DNA of 64,000 nt from Streptomyces asoensis (lineage in GTDB: Bacteria; Actinomycetota; Actinomycetes; Streptomycetales; Streptomycetaceae): positions 3,968,001 to 4,032,000 of the forward strand of contig NZ_CP049838.1 in assembly GCF_013085465.1 (NCBI RefSeq), read 5' to 3'. Shown one piece after another: positions 24,094 through 32,401 of this stretch (positions are counted from its first letter, which is position 1; every line of letters starts with the position of its first letter). Under the pieces are notes generated by a model. It did not search any database and was not told where the DNA came from. It worked only from the letters and a program-made list of their open reading frames with translations. The position numbers and the translations under genes were made by a program.

Positions 24094-25221
24094 ATGACTG
24101 GACGCACAACTGGCGAGACCGACTCCGACACCGGCACCCGCACCGACCCGGCTGCCCCTCCGCTCCGCGTGGGCCTGATCGGCTACGGCCTCGCGGGCTC
24201 CGTGTTCCACGCCCCGCTGATCGCCGCGACCGAGGGCCTCGCCCTCGACACGGTGGTCACCTCGAACCCCGAGCGGCAGGAGCAGGCCCGCGCCGAGTTC
24301 CCGGACGTACGCGTCGCCGCCACCCCCGACGACCTCCTCGCCCGCGCCGACGAGCTGGACCTGGTCGTCATCGCGTCCCCGAACAAGACGCACGTCCCGC
24401 TCGCGACCGCCGCGCTGAAGGCCGGCCTGCCGGTCGTCGTCGACAAGCCGGTCGCCGGCACCGCGGCCGAGGCACGCGAGCTGGCCGCCCTCGCCGAGGA
24501 GCGCGGCCTGCTGCTCTCCGTCTTCCAGAACCGCCGTTGGGACAACGACTTCCTGACCCTGCGCAAGCTGCTCGCCGAAGGCGAACTGGGCGACGTGTGG
24601 CGCTTCGAGTCCCGCTTCGAGCGGTGGCGACCGCTGCCGAAGGGCGGCTGGCGCGAGTCCGGCGACCCCGCAGAGATCGGAGGTCTCCTCTACGACCTCG
24701 GCAGTCACCTCGTCGATCAGGCGCTGGTGCTGTTCGGCCCGGTGGTCTCCGTCTACGCCGAGGCGGACGTCCGCCGGCCCGGTGCGGAGACCGACGACGA
24801 CACCTTCATCGCGCTGACGCACGCGAGCGGCGTCCGCTCCCACCTCTACGCCTCCGCGACGACGTCCCAGCTCGGCCCGCGCTTCCGGGCCCTGGGCTCG
24901 AAGGCGGGCTATGTGAAGTACGGCCTGGATCCGCAGGAGGCGGCCCTGCGGGAGGGCGAGCGTCCCGACGGCACGCCCGGCTGGGGCACCGAGCCGGCGG
25001 AGCTGTGGGGCCGCGTCGGCGCCGGGGAGTCCCCGCTGACCGGCGGCGGACGACCCGAACAGACCCTCCCCGGCGACTACCCGGCCTACTACGCTGCGGT
25101 GGCCAGGGCACTGATCGACGGCGGCCCCAATCCGGTGACCGCCGCCGAGGCGGCCGCCGCCCTGGACGTACTGGAGGCGGCCCGCCGTTCGGCACGAGAC
25201 AAGGTGGCGGTGACGCTGTAA
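24094..25221 (+). CDS. Gfo/Idh/MocA-family oxidoreductase
   Basis: A 375-residue NAD(P)-dependent oxidoreductase. The Rossmann motif VGLIGYGLAGSVFHAPLI lies near residue 30, the conserved VDKPVA near residue 135, and the C-terminal domain has GGLLYDLGSHLVDQAL, where the His is catalytic in relatives. The family acts on sugars, inositols or their derivatives. The start at 24094 is placed after the operator; an in-frame ATG at 24058 would lie within it. The stop overlaps the next start (TAATG at 25219-25223). Confidence 0.85.
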   Translation: MTGRTTGETDSDTGTRTDPAAPPLRVGLIGYGLAGSVFHAPLIAATEGLALDTVVTSNPERQEQARAEFPDVRVAATPDDLLARADELDLVVIASPNKTHVPLATAALKAGLPVVVDKPVAGTAAEARELAALAEERGLLLSVFQNRRWDNDFLTLRKLLAEGELGDVWRFESRFERWRPLPKGGWRESGDPAEIGGLLYDLGSHLVDQALVLFGPVVSVYAEADVRRPGAETDDDTFIALTHASGVRSHLYASATTSQLGPRFRALGSKAGYVKYGLDPQEAALREGERPDGTPGWGTEPAELWGRVGAGESPLTGGGRPEQTLPGDYPAYYAAVARALIDGGPNPVTAAEAAAALDVLEAARRSARDKVAVTL

Positions 25222-25730
25222 TGGGAACCCACCAGATGACCCCGAAGTTCACCCCGGAGATCACCCCGACCCTGGAGGAGCTCCAGGCCCAGGAACGCCG
25301 ACTGATCTTCCGCCAGTTCACGAACGACGACGCGTGGGAGCTCGGCTCACTGCTGGTGGAGCTGGCCCGCGAGCGCCAGGCGCCGGTCGCCGTCGACATC
25401 CACCGGGCCGGCCAGCAGCTCTTCCACGCGGCCCTGCCCGGTTCGACGCCCGACAACGACGCCTGGATCGCCCGCAAGCGCCGGGTGGTGGAACGCTTCG
25501 GCGCCTCCTCCTACCTGGTGGGCTCCCGTTTCCGCGCCAAGGGCACGACGTTCGAGGACTCCTCCCGCCTGGACCCCGACGCGTACGCGGCCCACGGCGG
25601 CTCCTTCCCCATCAACGTGGAGGGCGTGGGCATCATCGGCGCGGTGACGGTGTCGGGCCTGCCCCAACTGGAGGACCACCGGTTCGTGGTGGAGGTCCTG
25701 GAACAGTTCCTGGAGAAGTACCTGGGCTGA
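25221..25730 (+). CDS. HbpS/UPF0303-type heme-degrading-domain protein
   Basis: A 169-residue protein of the GlcG/HbpS-like fold. Characteristic stretches are LEELQAQERRLIFRQFTNDD, AWELGSLLVELARERQAPV and GGSFPINVEGVGIIGAVTVSG. Relatives bind heme or act as small accessory proteins; Streptomyces HbpS is extracellular, but no signal peptide is present here. The A of its ATG is the last base of the upstream TAA, so the two genes are coupled under the ROK operator. A metabolic role with the oxidoreductase is more likely than heme sensing. Confidence 0.75.
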   Translation: MGTHQMTPKFTPEITPTLEELQAQERRLIFRQFTNDDAWELGSLLVELARERQAPVAVDIHRAGQQLFHAALPGSTPDNDAWIARKRRVVERFGASSYLVGSRFRAKGTTFEDSSRLDPDAYAAHGGSFPINVEGVGIIGAVTVSGLPQLEDHRFVVEVLEQFLEKYLG

Positions 25731-25768
25731 AACGCGGCCCAAAGGGGCGCGGGTGAAACGCGCCCGAG

Positions 25769-25838
25769 GGGCGCGGGGAACTGCGACCAGCCACGGACCG
25801 GCCCGCAGCCGACAACCGACCCCAGTTCCCCGCCCCCC
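25769..25838. terminator. Large hairpin between convergent genes
   Basis: A GGGGCGCGGGGAACTG-like arm (25769-25783) pairs with CAGTTCCCCGCCCC (25823-25838) around a loop of about 39 nt. GGGGCGCGGGGAACTG followed by ACCAGCCACGG is a sequence I recognise as recurrent between Streptomyces genes. It should terminate both flanking transcripts. Confidence 0.65.
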
Positions 25839-25848
25839 AGCGGAGCGC

Positions 25849-26706
25849 TTACGCGTCCTTGAACTCCTGGCGCTGGCTTCCGAGCCCGGTGATCTCCAGC
25901 TCCACCACGTCCCCGGCCCGCAGGTACGGCTTGGGCTCCGGCGCGCCCATGGCGACCCCGGCGGGCGTCCCGGTGTTGATGACGTCCCCCGGGTACAGGG
26001 TCATGAACTGGCTGACGTACCGCACGACCTCCCCCACCGGGAAGATCTGCTCACCCGTGGTCCCGTCCTGCTTCAACTCCCCGTTGACCCAGAGCTTCAG
26101 GGAGAGGTCCTGCGGGTCGGCGACCTCGTCGGCCGTCACCAGCCACGGGCCCAGTGGATTGAACGTCTCGCAGTTCTTCCCCTTGTCCCAGGTCCCGCCC
26201 CGCTCGATCTGGAACTCCCGCTCCGACACATCGTGCGCGACGGCGTATCCCGCGACATGCGCGAGCCCGTCCGCCGCCGACTCCAGATAGCGGGCCGTGC
26301 GCCCGATGACGACCGCCAGCTCCACCTCCCAGTCGGTCTTGAGCGACCGGCGCGGCACGAGGACGGTGTCGTAGGGCCCCACGACCGTGTCCGCCGCCTT
26401 GAAGAAGACGACGGGCTCGGCGGGCGGCTGGGCCCCGATCTCCCGGGCGTGGTCGTGGTAGTTCAGCCCGATGCACACGATCTTGCCGATCCGGGCCAGC
26501 GGCGGACCGACCCGCAGCCCGGTCGCGTCCAGCACCGGCAGTTCCCCGGACTCGGCGGCCTCCCGGATCCGGCCGAGCGCCTCGTCGTCGGCGAGCAGCG
26601 CGCCGTCGATGTCCGGGACGACCCCGGAGAGGTCCCGCAGGGCCCCCTCGGGGTCGAGCAGCGCGGGCCGCTCCGTTCCCGCCGTACCGACTCGCAGCAG
26701 CTTCAT
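25849..26706 (-). CDS. Fumarylacetoacetate hydrolase family protein
   Basis: A 285-residue enzyme of the FAH fold. Visible marks are IVCIGLNYHDHA, PVVFFKAADTVVGP, the metal-ligand segment DWEVELAVVIG, AGYAVAHDVSEREFQ and TGTPAGVAMG. Relatives hydrolyse or decarboxylate 2-oxo-enol acids in sugar and aromatic degradation. The start at 26706 follows GAGGGAGATAG. The neighbouring Gfo/Idh gene suggests sugar-acid catabolism, although the two are convergent. Confidence 0.85.
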   Translation of the reverse strand: MKLLRVGTAGTERPALLDPEGALRDLSGVVPDIDGALLADDEALGRIREAAESGELPVLDATGLRVGPPLARIGKIVCIGLNYHDHAREIGAQPPAEPVVFFKAADTVVGPYDTVLVPRRSLKTDWEVELAVVIGRTARYLESAADGLAHVAGYAVAHDVSEREFQIERGGTWDKGKNCETFNPLGPWLVTADEVADPQDLSLKLWVNGELKQDGTTGEQIFPVGEVVRYVSQFMTLYPGDVINTGTPAGVAMGAPEPKPYLRAGDVVELEITGLGSQRQEFKDA

Positions 26707-26816
26707 GGTCACTATCTCCCTCGATCGCGGGGCACCCGTCCGATGGGTGCAGCCATCGGAGGACTGGTCGATCCTCCAAGCTCGCGATTCGGTCCGCAAG
26801 CCCCCGTTCACGGACT

Positions 26817-26867
26817 GGACCGTCACCCGTTCAGGACCGTCACCCGTTCAGGACCGTCACCGGTACA
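26817..26867. repeat. Three 17-bp tandem repeats downstream of yidC
   Basis: The unit GGACCGTCACCCGTTCA occurs twice exactly and a third time with two or three changes. The third copy includes the end of the yidC-like gene. A partial fourth trace lies just upstream at 26805-26815. Confidence 0.7.
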
Positions 26868-27558
26868 GGGCCGCCCGTTCGAGCGCGCTCCACGTCGTGC
26901 TCGTGATCACGTAGAGCGCGGCGGCCAGTGGTACGACGGCCACGGTGACCAGCGTGAAGAAGGACAGGAACGGCATCACCTTGGTGATCGCGCCGACCCC
27001 GGCCACCTCCTCACCGCCGCCGATCCGAGGCAGCGGCACCCGCTTCGCCCGGACGAAGTTGAAGGAGGCGACGGCCGCGACGACGGCGAACAGCCCGAGG
27101 TAGACCAGTCCGGCCGCGCCGAACAGCCCGCCCCCGGCCAGCGCGTCCGCCCAGCGGTCACCGAGGGGTGCGGCGAACAGCTGATGCCCGAGCAGGCCGT
27201 TGCCCTCGCCGCCGATCGAGGAGCTGGAGAAGAGGTGGTAGAGCAGGAAGAAGGCCGGAATCTGGCAGAGGCTGGGCAGCAGTCCGGACAGCGGCGACAC
27301 CTTCTCCTCGGCGTGCAGTTCCAGCACCGCCCGCTGGAGCTTCTCGGGGTTCTTGGCGTGCTTCCTGCGCAGTTCGGCGATCCTCGGCTGCAACGCCGTA
27401 CGGGCCTTCTGGCCGCGGGCTGCCGCGCGGGACAAGGGGTGCACGAGGAGTCGTACCAGAGCGGTGAACAGGACGATCGCGGCGGCCGCGGCGGTGGCGC
27501 CGAACAAGGGGTGAAGCAGGTCGGCGAGCCGCTCGACCAAGCTGGCGAAAACGGACAT
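26857..27558 (-). CDS. yidC: YidC/Oxa1-family membrane protein insertase
   Basis: A 233-residue membrane protein with five likely spans. After the first span comes the conserved cytoplasmic Arg/Lys loop (SRAAARGQKARTALQPRIAELRRKHAKNPEKLQ) and the hairpin PLSGLLPSLCQIPAFFLLYHLF. Compared with the main YidC it is short, as in Streptomyces secondary paralogs that pair with a DUF6412 gene. The start at 27558 follows GGAGG by 11 bp. It inserts membrane proteins; whether it has special clients is unknown. Confidence 0.83.
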   Translation of the reverse strand: MSVFASLVERLADLLHPLFGATAAAAAIVLFTALVRLLVHPLSRAAARGQKARTALQPRIAELRRKHAKNPEKLQRAVLELHAEEKVSPLSGLLPSLCQIPAFFLLYHLFSSSSIGGEGNGLLGHQLFAAPLGDRWADALAGGGLFGAAGLVYLGLFAVVAAVASFNFVRAKRVPLPRIGGGEEVAGVGAITKVMPFLSFFTLVTVAVVPLAAALYVITSTTWSALERAALYR

Positions 27559-27654
27559 GAGTGGGGAGCCCTCCGGGGGTCTCGTCGTGCCGGGGAAACG
27601 GGACGGCGGCATGACGACCCGCGCGGGTCACCCACGTGACGGTGGAGAGCGGCC

Positions 27655-27966
27655 CTACGCGACGGTCGTCGGGAGGGCGTGGCCGGGCGCCCTGGGGCGG
27701 GGGCGGCCGGAGGCGTCGGGGTCGCGTTGCGGCAGGAATGCCGTACGACGGGCCCGGTCCCTGATGGCCGTGCGCACCCGGGTGGGCGGGACGGCGGGAG
27801 CGCTGCGCGCGGCGACGAGCGTGCAGACGGCCAGCGCGGAGCCGGCCGCGGCGGTCGCGGCGAGCGCGACGGCGGCGGAGAGGCTGCCGGCGTCGAGGAG
27901 CACGACGTCGACGAAGAGGACGAAGAGGACGAGGGCGGGACGCGGGACGAACCGACTGCGGATCAC
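27655..27966 (-). CDS. DUF6412 small membrane protein
   Basis: 103 residues: two hydrophobic segments (ALVLFVLFVDVVLL and AALALAATAA-like) and a basic C-terminus with RRTAFLPQRDPDASGRPRPRAPG, the pattern I associate with DUF6412 proteins next to YidC paralogs in actinomycetes. GTG start at 27966 preceded by GGGAGGGGGAGAGC. It lies 96 bp upstream of yidC on the same strand, so a two-gene operon is likely. Function unknown. Confidence 0.7.
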   Translation of the reverse strand: MIRSRFVPRPALVLFVLFVDVVLLDAGSLSAAVALAATAAAGSALAVCTLVAARSAPAVPPTRVRTAIRDRARRTAFLPQRDPDASGRPRPRAPGHALPTTVA

Positions 27967-28046
27967 GCTCTCCCCCTCCCTCTCGTCGGCTCTGGCCGAC
28001 TCTCGCCGACTCTGGCCTCTGTTTGTCTGATGTCGGTTATACCTGA

Positions 28047-29111
28047 CCGACCTCGATCGGCTCCAGCAGCCTGGGCCTGCTGGTGCACGCTTTCCCCACC
28101 CCGCGCGGCCGGCTGCACGCCACCGGGGTGTGGGGCGCGTTCGTCAGCGCGGGCATCGCCGCGAGCCCGGTGCTCAGCGGCGCACTGCCCGGCTGGCGCC
28201 TGGTCTACGTCCTGCTCGGCGCCGCGACCCTGCTGGTCGCCGCCGTCGCGTCCCGCGTGCTGACGGAGTCCCGCTCACCGCGCGGCGGGCGCCCGGACCT
28301 GCCCGGCGCGGCGGCCTTCGGTGCGGCGACCGTCGCCCTGATCGCGGCCCTGACGCTGGGCCGGGACGGCTGGCTGCGGGCACCGGTGGGGCTGCTGCTC
28401 CTGGCGTCGGTGGCCCTGCTGGGGCTCTTCGTGGTCATCGAGCGCAGGGTGGCCACCCCGATGATCGACCTCTCCCTGCTCCGGAACCCGGCCTTCCTGG
28501 CCTCCTCCACCGGCGGACTGGTGACCGGCCTCGCGGTGATCGGCCTGTTCAGCTTCCTGCCGACGGTGCTCCAGAAGTCGCTGGGCATGTCCCCGATGGC
28601 CACCGCCTGGCTGTTCCTCCTCTGGTCCGGCCTGTCCTTCGTGGTCGCCCTCCAGGCCCGCCGTCTGGCCGGCCGCGTCCCGACCCGGGTCCAGCTCGCC
28701 CTCGGCTTCGCCCTGCACGCGGCGGGCGTTCTGACCCTGCTCGGCGCGGTGAACGCGGGCTCCTGGCACCGGATGCTGCCGGGTCTCGTCGTCGCCGGCA
28801 TCGGCAGCGGCCTCCTGAACGCGGCGCTGCCCCTGCTGGCGGTGGAGTCGGTACCGGCGGCGCGAGCGGCGATGGGGTCGGGTGCGCAGCAGACACTGCG
28901 CTACGTCGGCTCGTGCGCCGGCGTGGCCCTGACGATCGCCATCGTCACCGGAACGGGCGGCGGGCTCGCCCAGGGGACGGATGTGGCAATGGCGGTGTCG
29001 GCGGGACTGGCGATCCTCGGGGCCGTGGGCGTGCTGGGCGCCCTGGGCGTGGCGCGAGCAGCGACCGCGGCGAGGAGCTTGGCCACGGCGGGTTCCCGGG
29101 GGCGGAACTGA
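28047..29111 (+). pseudogene. MFS (DHA2-type) efflux transporter, 5' truncated
   Basis: The frame reads in-register from GSSSLGLLVHAFPTPRGRLHATGVWG to a normal C-terminus of a 14-span MFS drug transporter, about 350 residues with ten or so hydrophobic spans. A full member has about 460-480 residues, so roughly the first 110-130, with four spans and motif A, are missing. An in-frame TGA at 28044 abuts the homology, and the region before it belongs to the DUF6412 promoter. The first possible starts inside the remnant are GTG 28081 and ATG-like codons later. It is very probably non-functional. Confidence 0.7.
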
Positions 29112-29245
29112 CGGGACCGACGGGACCGACGGGACCGACGGGACTGGTGGAACTGGTGGAACTGGTGGAACCGAAGGGCCCGACGCGACCGACGGGACTG
29201 GTGGAACTGGTGGAACCGAAGGGCCCGGCGCGACCGACGGACCGG
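29110..29245. repeat. Nested 9-bp and 45-bp tandem repeats
   Basis: It starts with four GACGGGACC-type 9-bp units, then two copies of a 45-bp unit made of GACGGGACTGGTGG, GGTGGAACCGAAGGG and GCGCGACC-like parts. One reading frame gives a collagen-like Gly-x-x run but has no start signal, so it is treated as non-coding. Confidence 0.8.
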
Positions 29246-29293
29246 TCACCCCGGCGGACCGACGGGACCGACAGATCGGTCACCCCGGCGGTA

Positions 29294-29357
29294 CTTGTAT
29301 CAACCGATTGACACAAGATCCGGCTCCCGGCATCTTGTACTCACCACTTGATACAAG
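29294..29357. promoter_or_regulatory. Two YtrA-type GntR operators, 40 bp apart
   Basis: Site 1 (29294-29317) is CTTGTATCAA, 4 bp, TTGACACAAG. Site 2 (29334-29357) is CTTGTACTCA, 4 bp, TTGATACAAG. Each is an imperfect palindrome of the same consensus, spaced four helical turns apart, directly upstream of the membrane protein/GntR pair. Autoregulation is the likely role. Confidence 0.75.
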
Positions 29358-29377
29358 TACTCACCGGGGGACCCGAC

Positions 29378-30133
29378 ATGCTGGACACCGTTCCACCTGA
29401 GCGGCTGCTCGCCCGCGCCGACCTCTGCGCCCGCTGGGCCGGGCTGACCCTGGGTGTCGTCGTCGCACAGCAACTGGCGGTGCGGGACAGCGACGACGGC
29501 GCCATGACCTTCCTCAGCGCGGTCACCGCGTTCGGACTGTGCGCGGTCGGTGGCGTGCTGCTCGGCGACTCCCTCACCCCCGCCCCTCTCGAAGCGGTCC
29601 GCACCGCCAGCCTCGCCCCGCGCCGGGTCCGTGACCACGTACCGCCCCGGATGGCCCCGCTGCTGCTCTTCCAGGCGGCGTGCCTCGTCGTCCTCCTGGC
29701 GATCGGGGCCGCCGCGGCCTCTCCCGACACCATGGGCCGGGCGGGCCGGGCCGTCACCGTGACGTGCCGGGGCGTGACCAGACCCCTGGGCCCCTGGCCC
29801 GGCATCTTCTACGCCACCCCGATCCTCGCCTCCATCGCCCTCGGAACCGCCGCCTGCGTGTGGGCCCTGCGCCGCATCGCCCACCGCCCGGGCGAGAACC
29901 AGCGGCGCCACGACCGCTCGTGGGCGATCACCGCGGCCTGGGGACTGCTGGTCTCCAGCCAGCTGCTGCTCGTCCTCGGCATGATCGGCAGAGTGCTGTC
30001 CCGCACGACCTGCGCCGGCATGCTGGGCAACATCACGGCCCTGGTGATCTACCCCCTGGGCCTGCTGAGCCTGTTCTCCCTGGGATGGTGCCTGTTCACC
30101 ATCGTGATCCCCCGGGCCGTCGGCGATGAGTGA
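29378..30133 (+). CDS. Integral membrane protein coupled to a GntR regulator
   Basis: A 251-residue protein with five or six hydrophobic segments (for example LTLGVVVAQQLAV, APLLLFQAACLVVLLAIGAAAA and GLLVSSQLLLVLGMIG). No conserved motif is recognised. Genes in this position in YtrA-type loci often encode membrane subunits of ABC exporters or uncharacterised partners, but no ATPase gene is present here. The start at 29378 follows CGGGGGACCC. The last 8 bases overlap the regulator gene. Confidence 0.72.
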   Translation: MLDTVPPERLLARADLCARWAGLTLGVVVAQQLAVRDSDDGAMTFLSAVTAFGLCAVGGVLLGDSLTPAPLEAVRTASLAPRRVRDHVPPRMAPLLLFQAACLVVLLAIGAAAASPDTMGRAGRAVTVTCRGVTRPLGPWPGIFYATPILASIALGTAACVWALRRIAHRPGENQRRHDRSWAITAAWGLLVSSQLLLVLGMIGRVLSRTTCAGMLGNITALVIYPLGLLSLFSLGWCLFTIVIPRAVGDE

Positions 30134-30509
30134 ACCCGCGGTCCGCGTCGACACCACGAGCCAGGTACCGCCGTTCGAGCAGATCCGCGCCCAGCTCGCC
30201 GCCCTGATCGTCACCGGCCGGCTGACGGAGGGCGAACGCCTGCCGACCGTGCGCCAGCTGGCCTCCGACCTCGGTCTGGCGCCGGGAACCGTGGCCCGCG
30301 CCTACCGCGAGCTGGAGGCCGCCGAGCTGATCCGCACCCGTCGGGGCGCGGGCACCCGGGTGGCGGCGCCCCCGTCCGAACCGGCCCGTCCCGACCCGGA
30401 CCAACTCGCCACCCTGGCCCGTGACTTCACCGCCTCCGCCCGCGCTCTCGGCGCAGACACCGAGGCCGTCCTGACCGCCGTCCGAGAGGCTCTGGAGGAA
30501 GGGGCGTAG
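30126..30509 (+). CDS. GntR-family regulator, YtrA subfamily
   Basis: 127 residues: a winged helix in residues 15-80 (PPFEQIRAQLAALIVTG, LPTVRQLASDLGLAPGTVARAYREL) and a short C-terminal helix pair typical of the YtrA group, which lacks a large ligand domain. It overlaps the membrane-protein gene by 8 bp, so it is made with it. The palindromes at 29294-29357 are its probable sites. Confidence 0.85.
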   Translation: MSEPAVRVDTTSQVPPFEQIRAQLAALIVTGRLTEGERLPTVRQLASDLGLAPGTVARAYRELEAAELIRTRRGAGTRVAAPPSEPARPDPDQLATLARDFTASARALGADTEAVLTAVREALEEGA

Positions 30510-30580
30510 GCGGAGGCCGCGATGCGGTGGGCGGGACCGCGACGCGATTCGCAACCGCCGCCCCCGCCGGACCGCTCTAC

Positions 30581-31699
30581 ATGACCATGCACAAGACGAC
30601 CACGCACGGAGTGACCACGGACGCGGCGACCACGCACGGAGTGACCACGGACGCGGCGACCACGGACGCGGCCCCCACGGGCACGGCGACCGCACGCGGA
30701 ACGACCACGAACGTGACGTCCACGCACGGAACAGCCACTGACCCGACGGTCACGCACGGGATCAAGCACCGTGCAGAAACGTTCGTCCGGCAGTTGGTCC
30801 GCTTCGCCTGGCTCCAGGCGCGTTGCTGCGCGTTCGCGGTCGCCCTGCTCGGCGGCATGGCGGTCTCGAAACTGCTCCCGCCCCTGCCGGTGGCCCGCTA
30901 CGACCTGCTGCTCGCCTACGGTGTGCTGCTGACCGCCGTCGGATTCCTGCTCGGCTGGGAGACCCGGCGGGAGGTCGCGGTCGTCGCCGCCTGCCATGTG
31001 CTGGGGCTCGCCTTCGAGATGGTCAAGGTGCGGGTGGGGTCGTGGAGTTACCCCGAGCCGGGTCTGGCGAAGGTCGCCGGGGTGCCGCTGTACGGAGGCT
31101 TCATGTACGCGGCCGTCGGGAGCTATGTCTGCCGGGCCTGGCGACTGCTCGACCTGACCTTCACCGGCTACCGCGCCCGCGCCACCGCCGCGTTGGCCGT
31201 CGGCCTGTACGCCAACTTCCTGAGCCATCACTGGCTGCCCGACCTGCGCCTGCCCCTCGGCACCCTGCTGCTGGCCGCGACCACGGGGACCTGGGTGCAC
31301 TTCACGATCGTCGAGCGCCGGCACCGGATGCCCCTCGCGGTGGCCTTCGCGCTGATCGGCTTCTTCCTCTGGCTGGCGGAGAACATCGCCACGTACCTCG
31401 GGGCCTGGAGATACCCGTACCAGCTCCACGGCTGGGAACCCGTGTCCGTGACCAAGTGGGTCTCCTGGGCCCTGCTGATCAGCGTCACCTTCGTCATCTG
31501 CGGGACCGGGCGGCGCCTCGGCGCGCTACCCCCGGGGCAGGGTCGCGACGAGCCTGCCCCACACGACCAGGCGGTACCGGGAGGTGTACTCGGGTGTGCA
31601 GGTGGTGAGGGTGAGATAGCGGCCGGGGGCGTCGTAGCCGTAGGCGGGTTGGGTGAGGGAACGGGGCACGGGCCGGATGACGCCCGAGTCGCGGGGTGA
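30581..31699 (+). CDS. DUF817 membrane protein with repeat-rich N-terminus
   Basis: Up to 372 residues. From about residue 65 the DUF817 core is clear: FVRQLVRFAWLQARCCAFAV, GYRARATAALAVGLYANFLSHHWLPDLR, VHFTIVERRHRMPLAVAF and WRYPYQLHGWEPVSVTKWVSW, with eight or so spans. The first 60 residues are Thr/His/Gly/Ala low complexity. The true start may be later (a GTG near 30768). The final ~58 residues (after LGALPP) read antisense of the convergent sortase gene and are not family-like, so the original stop may have been lost. Function unknown. Confidence 0.68.
   Translation: MTMHKTTTHGVTTDAATTHGVTTDAATTDAAPTGTATARGTTTNVTSTHGTATDPTVTHGIKHRAETFVRQLVRFAWLQARCCAFAVALLGGMAVSKLLPPLPVARYDLLLAYGVLLTAVGFLLGWETRREVAVVAACHVLGLAFEMVKVRVGSWSYPEPGLAKVAGVPLYGGFMYAAVGSYVCRAWRLLDLTFTGYRARATAALAVGLYANFLSHHWLPDLRLPLGTLLLAATTGTWVHFTIVERRHRMPLAVAFALIGFFLWLAENIATYLGAWRYPYQLHGWEPVSVTKWVSWALLISVTFVICGTGRRLGALPPGQGRDEPAPHDQAVPGGVLGCAGGEGEIAAGGVVAVGGLGEGTGHGPDDARVAG
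30601..30660. repeat. Two identical 30-bp tandem repeats
   Basis: The 30-bp unit beginning CACGCACGGAGTGACC occurs twice without change and continues as degenerate ACCACGGACGCGGC pieces to about 30700. It encodes the doubtful low-complexity N-terminus of the DUF817 frame. Confidence 0.85.
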
Positions 31700-32401
31700 G
31701 GTCTGCGGCAGGATCTTGTCGACGAGGTAGGTGTAGGTCGCGTTCCGGGTCTCCACCTCGACCTTGTCGCCCTTCCTGAGACGGTTGAGATACCGGAAGG
31801 GCTCGCCGTGGGTGTTGCGGTGCCCGGCGACCGCGAAGTTGCCGTCCTGGCCCGGCTGTCGGGTGCCGGCGTAGTGGCCGACGTACCCCTTGTTGAGCAC
31901 GTTCTGCTTGCTGGTGCCCTCGGCGACGGGGACGCGGAGATCGAGCCGGGGGATACGGAGCACGGCGTAGGCCTGGGAGGAGCGCGGGGTGGCGGACGAC
32001 GACTCCGCCCCGCCCTGCCCGGTGCCGCCGTCGGATGCCGAGGGCGCACCCTCGGCCCCGGTGGCGGAGCCGGCCCCGGGTTCGCCGCTACCGGCACCGC
32101 TGGGGTCACCGGTGCTGGTACCCGTACCGGCCCCCCACTCCCGCTCCAGCGCCTCCACCCTCCGCTCGGCGCCGTCCTTCGCCTCCCGGTTGGTCCACCA
32201 CAGCTGATGCGCGACGAGGAGCAGCACCAACACCCCTGCGGTGACGAGGACTTCGGCACCGCTCCAGAGCACCCGCCGGTACCGGGCGCGCCGCCGCCGG
32301 GTGCTGTGCTGCACGAGGGGGATCCGCTGCCCGGAGAAACTCCGCCGTACGAGGGGAATCCGCACGCGGGCACGATAAGGGGAGGCGGACGAGGTCTCCA
32401 T
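31526..32401 (-). CDS. Class E sortase
   Basis: A 291-residue protein: a basic N-terminus, one membrane anchor (VLVTAGVLVLLLVAHQLWW), a long Gly/Ser/Pro linker, then the sortase domain with VAGHRNTHGEPF (catalytic His), LTLTTCTPEY (catalytic Cys) and SRYRLVVWGRL (catalytic Arg). The TLTTC and HRNTHG signatures fit class E, which in Streptomyces cleaves LAxTG and anchors chaplins and other surface proteins. The start at 32401 follows GAGGGGGCGAAC. The LAxTG protein at 21720 is a plausible client. Confidence 0.9.
   Translation of the reverse strand: METSSASPYRARVRIPLVRRSFSGQRIPLVQHSTRRRRARYRRVLWSGAEVLVTAGVLVLLLVAHQLWWTNREAKDGAERRVEALEREWGAGTGTSTGDPSGAGSGEPGAGSATGAEGAPSASDGGTGQGGAESSSATPRSSQAYAVLRIPRLDLRVPVAEGTSKQNVLNKGYVGHYAGTRQPGQDGNFAVAGHRNTHGEPFRYLNRLRKGDKVEVETRNATYTYLVDKILPQTSPRDSGVIRPVPRSLTQPAYGYDAPGRYLTLTTCTPEYTSRYRLVVWGRLVATLPRG

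Noticed and set aside
28981..29400. Collagen-like Gly-x-x frame over the 29.1-kb repeat
   Set aside because: It has no ribosome site, begins inside the MFS remnant and exists only because the 9-bp repeat length is a multiple of three.
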